NCBI GenBank assembly: GCA_027066595.1
Contig: JAMONG010000121.1
Span: 1-12,078 of the forward strand
Origin: Sulfurovum sp.
Lineage (GTDB): Bacteria; Campylobacterota; Campylobacteria; Campylobacterales; Sulfurovaceae
Length of the DNA: 12,078 nucleotides
Reading direction: 5' to 3'
The notes under the pieces were generated by a model. That model was not told where the DNA came from and did no database searches. It saw only the letters and a program-made list of their open reading frames with translations. A program made the translations under genes and the position numbers. Below, piece by piece: positions 1 through 4,992 of this stretch. The stretch's first letter is position 1, and the number at the start of each line of letters is the position of its first letter.

Positions 1-343
1 CATAGCCTTTACTCACTAGGTTAAAGCGTAGTGCTGAAAACACCCCTCTGTCTATCATCGCTTCGATGTATGTCATCGCTACAAATAAGAAGAAAAAGAT
101 ACCTGCTATCTCTACAATAAGATGATGAATCTCAATGTGTAAATGTTCACCCATCGCTTTATCACCGCTAATAGCGATATAAAGACCTATGAGCATAAAG
201 ATACCCGTACCTGCTAAAAGTGCAGGCTTTGCTTTGTTAATATGATACTTGTCTTCTGTGGCTATAAAGTAGTACCCTACAACAAAGACGATAAATGAGA
301 GTATTCCTACCCAAGTTGTGGTTAAGTGTAATTGTTCGTGCAT
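1..343 (-). CDS. nhaD: NhaD-type Na+/H+ antiporter, N-terminal fragment (runs off window)
   Basis: Only the first 114 codons are present; the gene continues past base 1. The start ATG (341-343) is preceded by a good ribosome binding site (GGAGAT, about 346-352). The visible protein begins MHEQLHLTTTWVGIL and shows three hydrophobic segments, roughly residues 10-28, 40-59 and 75-97. It then has an amphipathic stretch, IEAMIDRGVFSALRF followed by NLVSKGY, which matches the conserved early region of NhaD/ion transporter superfamily antiporters (FSALR...L..KG). Such proteins exchange internal Na+ or Li+ for protons at the inner membrane and support pH and salt homeostasis. It lies 54 bp behind nadB on the same strand and is probably co-transcribed. 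The ion specificity cannot be judged from a fragment; the family call rests on my recognition of the N-terminus. Confidence 0.72.
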   Translation of the reverse strand, partial: MHEQLHLTTTWVGILSFIVFVVGYYFIATEDKYHINKAKPALLAGTGIFMLIGLYIAISGDKAMGEHLHIEIHHLIVEIAGIFFFLFVAMTYIEAMIDRGVFSALRFNLVSKGY

Positions 344-397
344 TATATCTCCTGCAGTAAATTGTTGAACTTGATAACTTATATCTCTATACATTCC

Positions 398-1852
398 CTA
401 GTCAGATTCCATATAGTGAGAGCCTAAAGATTCTGTACGAGCCAATGCTGCTTCTACAATGGCTGAAGCCGTATTGAGTCGTAGTTGTAACAATCTTCCT
501 ATCTCTTGGTTTTTCATATCATAGATAAGATTTTTTGCTTCATGAAGACTCTTGGTTGTTCGTATAATCCCTATATCATCCCACATCACTTGACGTAGTT
601 TTTGTTTATATATTTTATCATTTTCTTTGTGCAGAATATTACCGTAATCTTTCTCAAAAGCAGGTATTTTGACTGTTTGATGCCCTTTAGATAAAAGATG
701 GGTCACTGCACGCTTAGCAAACACCACACCCTCAAGCAAAGAGTTTGAAGCCAAACGGTTTGCTCCATGCACACCTGTACGAGCAGCTTCACCTATCACA
801 TACAAACCTTCCATACCAGGGATACATCCATTGACATCACATTTTATGCCACCATTTGCATAATGAAATGCAGGAGATATTGGTGCTTTGTCTTTAGGAA
901 AATGATAGCCTATGGCTGCAAATGTACGGGTAATGTTCGGAAAACGGTGTTCAAACCACTCCGCCTCAAACATGGAGAAATCAAGATATGCCTGTTTACC
1001 TGTTTTACGTTTATAATCAAAGATACCTCGAGAGACAATATCGCGACTTGCCAGCTCTCCTCGTTCATCATAGTCAAACAAAAAGCGTCTGCCTTCATTA
1101 TCGACCACATGTGCACCCTCACCTCTAAGTGCCTCTGTAAGCAAAAGTTTTCTAGCATAAGGTGTATCAACAAAAACCGTAGGGTGAAACTGCATAAACT
1201 CCATATCGGCTAGCTCGATACCCTTTTCGACACAAATACCATGTATATCAGCAGATACCGTACGCGAATTGGTATTAAATGCATATAACGACCCAATGCC
1301 ACCACTTGCGATAATCACATCATCTGCATAGATGGTTGTAGGCTCATAATTGACCGTTGCTTTGACACCATAACATCTGCCACTCTCAATGAGTAAATCA
1401 TAAACAAGTGTATTTCTTTGGAGTTGATGCATGTTTTGCACCATCATAAAGTAATGCATATAGCGTCCTGTTGCATCTCCACCTGCATGGACAATGCGTT
1501 CTACAGAGTGTGCCGCTTCTTTAGTGAAAAGAATATTCCCATCATCATCTTTGTCAAACTCCATACCTTTAGCAATAATATCTGCGGTGGTATCGAGTGA
1601 AGTATGAGAGAGGATTTCTACTGCTTCTTTATTATTATGGTACGCTCCAGCTGCCATGGTATCTTCTACATGCAAAGGGATGTCTGCTTTATCTAACGCA
1701 GTCACCATACCCCCTTGGGCATAAAAGGTATTACACTCCCAAGGAATATCTTTACAAACGACTAAAACTTTTTTCTCTTTAGGTATATTCATAGCAGCAT
1801 AAAGCCCTGCTATCCCCGCACCGATAATGAGTACATCATATTTTTCTATCAT
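398..1852 (-). CDS. nadB: L-aspartate oxidase (quinolinate synthesis, NAD biosynthesis)
   Basis: A flavoprotein of 484 residues that oxidises L-aspartate to iminoaspartate, which NadA condenses with dihydroxyacetone phosphate to quinolinate for NAD synthesis; cytosolic. The N-terminal FAD-binding motif is at residues 11-16 (GAGIAG). Next come the NTFYAQGGMVTAL segment, HAGGDATGR, the ASGGIGSLYAFNTN motif, EFMQFHPTVF, LLTEALRGEGAHVV and RDIVSRGI. The substrate/FAD region PAFHYANGGI and the late flavin motif GEAARTGVHGANRLASNSL are typical of the succinate dehydrogenase/fumarate reductase/NadB flavoprotein family. The C-terminal helical domain ends in the NadB-like tail (RTESLGSHYMESD, compare SRGxHxRxDxP). 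At 484 residues it is shorter than the E. coli enzyme (about 540) because of a shorter C-terminus. FrdA/SdhA is less likely: the protein is shorter and no iron-sulfur subunit gene is adjacent. The start has a strong ribosome binding site (AAGGAGA). It lies between a small lipoprotein gene and nhaD. Confidence 0.93.
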   Translation of the reverse strand: MIEKYDVLIIGAGIAGLYAAMNIPKEKKVLVVCKDIPWECNTFYAQGGMVTALDKADIPLHVEDTMAAGAYHNNKEAVEILSHTSLDTTADIIAKGMEFDKDDDGNILFTKEAAHSVERIVHAGGDATGRYMHYFMMVQNMHQLQRNTLVYDLLIESGRCYGVKATVNYEPTTIYADDVIIASGGIGSLYAFNTNSRTVSADIHGICVEKGIELADMEFMQFHPTVFVDTPYARKLLLTEALRGEGAHVVDNEGRRFLFDYDERGELASRDIVSRGIFDYKRKTGKQAYLDFSMFEAEWFEHRFPNITRTFAAIGYHFPKDKAPISPAFHYANGGIKCDVNGCIPGMEGLYVIGEAARTGVHGANRLASNSLLEGVVFAKRAVTHLLSKGHQTVKIPAFEKDYGNILHKENDKIYKQKLRQVMWDDIGIIRTTKSLHEAKNLIYDMKNQEIGRLLQLRLNTASAIVEAALARTESLGSHYMESD

Positions 1853-1923
1853 TTATTTCTCCTTGAACTATAGCAAGCTACAGCTCAATGCCCCTGACTA
1901 AAATTTTGCCATTGACAAGCATA

Positions 1924-2076
1924 CTAGTTAGTACTCTTTTTTGTTTTCTGACTTGTCTTTTTTGCATTCTCATCTACATAGATAGGATTTGTTTTATATC
2001 CGCATCCTGCTAAGATGATACAGCTAAGTGATGCTATAATTGCTTTATGAAAAAAGCCAATATAATTTTGTCTCAT
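1924..2076 (-). CDS. Small LptM-like lipoprotein, 50 residues
   Basis: A short gene not captured by length-based calling. The ATG is at 2074-2076 with an in-frame stop codon immediately upstream, so this is the only possible ATG start. A purine-rich GGGAAG lies a few bases before it. The product starts MRQNYIGFFHKAIIASLSC and has a textbook type II signal peptide: basic residue K11, a hydrophobic core at 13-22 and the lipobox LAGC with Cys25 as the predicted lipidated residue. The mature part is only 26 residues: CGYKTNPIYVDEN followed by a Lys/Thr/Ser-rich tail. The CGxKxxP(I/L)Y pattern resembles the LptM/YifL family of tiny outer-membrane lipoproteins that assist LptD maturation; that assignment is tentative. 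It is followed on the same strand by nadB after 71 bp. Its first 30 bp overlap, on the opposite strand, the start of the DUF721-like gene. Confidence 0.72.
   Translation of the reverse strand: MRQNYIGFFHKAIIASLSCIILAGCGYKTNPIYVDENAKKTSQKTKKSTN
2035..2040 (+). promoter_or_regulatory. Probable sigma70 -10 box (TATAAT) for the DUF721-uvrC operon
   Basis: A perfect TATAAT ends 6 bp before the ATG at 2047. No -35 match stands at the expected distance, as is common in Campylobacterota. Transcription starting about 7 bp downstream would begin at or within a base of the ATG, giving a leaderless mRNA; consistent with this, there is no Shine-Dalgarno sequence before 2047. The box lies inside the signal-peptide codons of the lipoprotein gene on the other strand. 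The transcription start is inferred, not observed. Confidence 0.5.
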
Positions 2077-2490
2077 TTATCTTCCCTGCCTCAATTTAAA
2101 GTGTTAAAGCAGCAAGAGTGCTACCAAAAATACATCTCTCTTCTTAGTCCCAAATGGCAAAAAGCTGTTGCCTTTGTATACATCAAAGAAGAGACACTTT
2201 TTATAGCAGTCACTCATCCTGGCTTTAAAATGGAACTTAATTATAATAGAGATTTATTAAAAAGCCTATTAATACAGCTCAATACCCATGATAGTAGCTG
2301 TAAAATGATGACAGCATCCAAAGTAGTCATTTTTCACAGTAAATACTATGCTATGCCTGAAGAAAAAGTCTCTTATGTTTCCGTACCTCATTATGAAGAG
2401 CGTGCAAGTGGTATGTTTGAGCTACCAGAAGATAAAACCCTCAAAGAGAGTTTTGAACGTATAAGAGCCATCATACAATGCAAACAGTAA
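2047..2490 (+). CDS. DUF721/DciA-like protein
   Basis: A 147-residue soluble protein with no signal peptide or membrane segment. The first half fits the DUF721 fold found in DciA, the loader/partner of the replicative helicase DnaB in many bacteria. It has a short N-terminal helix, a helix ending in the aromatic PKWQKAVAF segment, a strand (YIKEETLFIAVTHPG) and the FKMELNYNRDLLKSLL helix, corresponding to the family's L.V.v.s..w..eL....llkkLN pattern. The C-terminal 60 residues (VVIFHSKYY onward, acidic) are not recognisable. No internal Met occurs before codon 71, and the N-terminal helix is needed by the fold, so the 2047 ATG is kept despite lacking a ribosome binding site. Its last 13 bp overlap the start of uvrC, so the two are translationally coupled and both concern DNA transactions. 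The domain call is from pattern recognition only; a role in helicase loading is inference. Confidence 0.6.
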   Translation: MKKANIILSHLSSLPQFKVLKQQECYQKYISLLSPKWQKAVAFVYIKEETLFIAVTHPGFKMELNYNRDLLKSLLIQLNTHDSSCKMMTASKVVIFHSKYYAMPEEKVSYVSVPHYEERASGMFELPEDKTLKESFERIRAIIQCKQ

Positions 2491-4265
2491 TTCAAAACCT
2501 TCCTCCTTCATCAGGAGTGTACCAATATTTTTCAAAGACAGGGAAACTACTTTATGTAGGAAAGGCAAAGAACCTTAAAAACCGTGTAAAATCATACTGG
2601 AGATATACGCCTATCTTTACGCCTAACCCTACACAAAGTCCTCGTATTATCAAAATGCTTGAAGAAGCAGATAGGCTAGAGTACATCGTTGTTCAAAGTG
2701 AAGAAGATGCACTCATTTTAGAAAACTCTCTCATTAAACAGCTCAAACCCAAATACAACATCTTACTACGTGATGACAAAACCTACCCCTACATCTACAT
2801 CGATGAGTCAAGTGATTTTCCACGCTTTGAGATAACACGTAAAGTAGTTAAAGGTAAAAATATTACCTACTATGGTCCTTTTCCTACAGGAGGGCGTGCT
2901 TTACTTGATGCACTCTATGAAGTCTACCCTTTGGTGCAAAAAAAGTCTTGCTTACGTGAAGGCAAAGCCTGTCTCTTTTACCAAATCAAAAAATGCCTTG
3001 CTCCCTGCGAGCAGAAAGTGACACCTGAAACGTATGCTAAGCTCATCACAAAAGCAAAACACTCCATCGTAAAACGTAAACATCTCATCACCACGCTCCA
3101 AGAAAAGATGACAAACTTTGCCATGCAAGAACGCTTTGAAGAAGCCGCTGCTATGCGTGACTCTGTTGAAGCTATCTCAACGCTTACTATCTCATCTAAC
3201 ATTGATTTAGCCAACGCACTTGACCTCGACATCTTTGCCATTCAAAACGGTGATGATAAAGGGGTCATCGTTAAAATGTTTATGCGTGGTGGGAAAATCA
3301 TCTCTTCAGCGTACTCCTACTTTAGACATACACATATTTTTGATGAAAATGAAGCCTATAAACAAGCTCTTTTAGAGTTTTATACTATCGATACACCACA
3401 TATCGCAAAACAAATCCTAACTGCACACACTTTTGAAGACAGCATGCAGGTCGCTTCTAGTCTCGCTTCACGCTTTGATAAAAAGATAGAGATTCTCACC
3501 CCCAAGCGTGGAGCAAAAGCAAAACTAATTGCTCTTGCGATGCAAAACTGTGAAGAGTTACTACGAAAATCTCAAGAGAGTACGGTGATGGAACAACGTA
3601 TTGCAGACCTGTTTGACCTCACGTCTATACCTTACCGTATAGAAACCTTCGACAACTCACACATGATGGGAGTTGCCACCGTAGGAGGTATGGTCGTTTG
3701 GGATGAAGGCACATGGGATAAAAGCAGCTACAGACGGTATGAACTACATGCACGTGATGAGTATGGACAGATGAAAGAGATGCTCTCTCGTCGTATAGAA
3801 AAATTTAAAGAGAACCCTGCCCCTGATTTGTGGGTGCTTGATGGAGGACAAGCCAACTTAAATTTAGCACGTACCCTACTCTATGAAGCCCATGTCAATT
3901 TAGATGTTATAGCCATAGCCAAAGAAAAACTAGATGCCAAAGCCCACCGTGCCAAAGGTGCGGCAAAAGATTTACTCTATACACCCAAGGGCATCATAGA
4001 GTTAAAATCCAATGATAAACGTTTACATTGGCTACAACGCCAACGTGACGAAGCACACCGTTATGCCATTACTTATCATCAAAACAAAAAACGTAAAGAA
4101 GACACCCAAATCTCACTCCTTAACAAAAAAGGTATTGGCAAGGCGACTGTTAAAAAACTACTAGACTATTTTGGTACATTTGAAGCCATTCAAAATGCCT
4201 CAACAGAAGATTTGGAAAAAGTTACAAATAAAAAAATTACAGCCATTATTAAAAATTATAATTGA
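2478..4265 (+). CDS. uvrC: Excinuclease ABC subunit C (UvrC)
   Basis: A 595-residue nuclease subunit of UvrABC nucleotide excision repair. It joins the UvrB-DNA complex and cuts on both sides of the lesion. Domains in order: an N-terminal GIY-YIG nuclease (about 10-95) for the 3' cut, with G13-V-Y15, Y26-V-G28, R36 and catalytic E82. Next is a four-cysteine cluster, C158, C165, C173 and C177, matching the Fe-S cysteines known in UvrC. A UVR motif follows (about 200-230, ERFEEAAAMRDSVEAI) that contacts UvrB. The RNase H-like domain for the 5' cut has D392 (FDNSH), D427, D455 (WVLDGGQANL) and H527. A tandem helix-hairpin-helix DNA-binding tail lies at about 550-595 (KKGIGKATVKKLLDYFGTFEAI). All key residues are present and the length is normal for the family. 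The start overlaps the preceding gene by 13 bp. A terminator-like hairpin follows 9 bp after the stop. Confidence 0.97.
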   Translation: MQTVIQNLPPSSGVYQYFSKTGKLLYVGKAKNLKNRVKSYWRYTPIFTPNPTQSPRIIKMLEEADRLEYIVVQSEEDALILENSLIKQLKPKYNILLRDDKTYPYIYIDESSDFPRFEITRKVVKGKNITYYGPFPTGGRALLDALYEVYPLVQKKSCLREGKACLFYQIKKCLAPCEQKVTPETYAKLITKAKHSIVKRKHLITTLQEKMTNFAMQERFEEAAAMRDSVEAISTLTISSNIDLANALDLDIFAIQNGDDKGVIVKMFMRGGKIISSAYSYFRHTHIFDENEAYKQALLEFYTIDTPHIAKQILTAHTFEDSMQVASSLASRFDKKIEILTPKRGAKAKLIALAMQNCEELLRKSQESTVMEQRIADLFDLTSIPYRIETFDNSHMMGVATVGGMVVWDEGTWDKSSYRRYELHARDEYGQMKEMLSRRIEKFKENPAPDLWVLDGGQANLNLARTLLYEAHVNLDVIAIAKEKLDAKAHRAKGAAKDLLYTPKGIIELKSNDKRLHWLQRQRDEAHRYAITYHQNKKRKEDTQISLLNKKGIGKATVKKLLDYFGTFEAIQNASTEDLEKVTNKKITAIIKNYN

Positions 4266-4274
4266 TAATCGTAT

Positions 4275-4323
4275 AGAATTTAATATTTTTTACTAAAAAA
4301 CCTATTAATTCATTCTATTTTTA
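4275..4323 (+). terminator. AT-rich terminator-like hairpin after uvrC
   Basis: A long stem made almost only of A-T pairs. AGAAT (4275-4279) pairs with ATTCT (4312-4316), TTAATA (4280-4285) with TATTAA (4303-4308) and T6 (4286-4291) with A6 (4295-4300). The loop is ACT, with small bulges on the 3' side. It is followed directly by ATTTTTAG. Position and T-run suit an intrinsic terminator for uvrC, but the lack of G-C pairs makes it weak, and it could partly reflect AT-rich intergenic composition. Confidence 0.45.
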
Positions 4324-4331
4324 GTTTAATT

Positions 4332-4339
4332 GTTATAAA
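4332..4339 (+). promoter_or_regulatory. Probable extended -10 promoter (TG-T-TATAAA)
   Basis: The sequence TGTTATAAAG has the TGn extension directly before a TATAAA -10 box, preceded by T-rich DNA (4314-4330) of the kind found upstream of Campylobacterota sigma70 promoters. Transcription would start around 4346, at the first base pairs of the structured leader and about 210 bp before the PAS gene. No other comparably good -10 was seen between uvrC and 4560. The start site is inferred. Confidence 0.5.
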
Positions 4340-4344
4340 GTTTT

Positions 4345-4500
4345 AGTAAGAGGGTTTATAGCCTAGTGTTTTATCACTTAGACAAGGTGAGTGTAAAATA
4401 CTAAACTCTAAAATGAAGACTAAACTTACTGTGAAGTAAGGGCAGAAACCATGGGTCTTAATGTAGATTGCTAGGTTACATGTGGTTAACTTACTTAAAA
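4345..4500 (+). ncRNA. Candidate structured RNA leader of the phosphorelay operon, family unassigned
   Basis: The 294 bp between uvrC and the PAS gene hold no gene of normal size but many nested complementary segments. Closing stem: AGTAAG (4345-4350) with CTTACT (4490-4495). P1: 4359-4366 with 4471-4478 (CCTAG/CTAGG core, one G-U). P2: 4367-4373 with 4394-4400, continued by TCACTT (4374-4379) with 4385-4390, a five-base loop and a GTG bulge. P3: AAGAC (4416-4420) with GTCTT (4455-4459), enclosing CTTACT-GTGA-AGTAAG (4425-4440), a perfect six-pair hairpin capped by a GNRA tetraloop. P1-P2-P3 form a three-way junction with linkers rich in unpaired A. I compared it by eye with TPP, cyclic-di-GMP-I, cobalamin, SAM, glycine, tmRNA, RNase P and SRP consensus motifs and found no match. 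It could be a riboswitch-like leader of the downstream operon or a separate small RNA. Confidence 0.45.
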
Positions 4501-4559
4501 AAGTTTTCTAAATACTGCTATTCTTCCTGATTAAATTAAAAAAGGGGCAAGAGAATACT

Positions 4560-4973
4560 ATGAATAGACCTAATCCAATCGATGAAGAATATACATTTGA
4601 AAAAGGTTTGATTGTTAGCTCAACAGATCTCAACGGTATCATCACTTATGCCAATAGAAAGTTCTGTGATATCTCTGGATATACAAAAGATGAACTCAAA
4701 GGGAAAAACCATAATATTGTTAGGCATCCAGACATGCCAAAAGCAGCTTTCCAAGAAGTATGGGACACGATACAATCTGGAAAAGAGTGGACAGGGATTG
4801 TCAAGAACCTAAGAAAAGATGGAAAATATTATTGGGTTTATTCTCATATATCACCGATGGTTGTAGAGGGAGAAATTATTGGCTATACCGCTGCTAGAAG
4901 ACCTGCATCAGCCACCGAAGTTGAAGAGACCATACCTATCTATGAAGATTTAGTTGAAAAAGAAAATAAATAA
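4560..4973 (+). CDS. Stand-alone Aer/CetB-type PAS domain protein (probable flavin redox sensor)
   Basis: A 137-residue cytosolic protein that is essentially one PAS domain (about 12-115) plus an acidic tail. The sequence closely follows the PAS domain of the energy-taxis receptor Aer: SSTDLNGIITYANRKFCDIS, then GYTKDELKGKNHNIVRHPDM, then PKAAFQEVWDTIQSGKEWTG with IVKNLRKDGKYYWVYSHISP. In Aer and in Campylobacter CetB this domain binds FAD and reports redox or electron-transport state; the HNIVRHPDMP region is its hallmark. There is no transmembrane, HAMP, kinase or methyl-accepting part, so like CetB it must signal by binding a partner. The partner may well be a product of the next two genes, the first of which starts 19 bp downstream after an AGAGGAG ribosome binding site. 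FAD binding is inferred from similarity. The start has only a modest AAGAGAA site upstream. Confidence 0.85.
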   Translation: MNRPNPIDEEYTFEKGLIVSSTDLNGIITYANRKFCDISGYTKDELKGKNHNIVRHPDMPKAAFQEVWDTIQSGKEWTGIVKNLRKDGKYYWVYSHISPMVVEGEIIGYTAARRPASATEVEETIPIYEDLVEKENK

Positions 4974-4992
4974 AAAGAGGAGTCGTCAATAA

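Noticed and set aside
767..1213. 148-codon open frame on the plus strand
   Set aside because: Fully inside nadB on the opposite strand across conserved flavoprotein motifs; Cys/His-rich composition is an antisense artefact.
1853..1923. Promoter for nadB between it and the lipoprotein gene
   Set aside because: Only a partial TATAGT and a short TAGC/GCTA dyad are seen; no convincing -10 with supporting context, so read-through from upstream is the simpler view.
4421..4480. Possible cyclic-di-GMP-I riboswitch because of AGGGCAGAAACC beside a GNRA hairpin
   Set aside because: The GEMM-I core ACGCAAAGCC and the correct order of hairpin and GGGCAAACC are missing; the resemblance is limited to a few bases.
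4488..4506. Intrinsic terminator AACTT...AAGTT at the end of the structured leader
   Set aside because: Only five A-T-rich pairs with an eight-base loop and no T-run after it; too weak to call an attenuator.
4340..4510. 6S RNA, tmRNA, tRNA or SRP RNA in the uvrC-PAS gap
   Set aside because: The fold is a branched three-way junction, not the 6S rod; no tRNA T-loop sequence, tmRNA tag frame or SRP tetraloop-receptor signature is visible.
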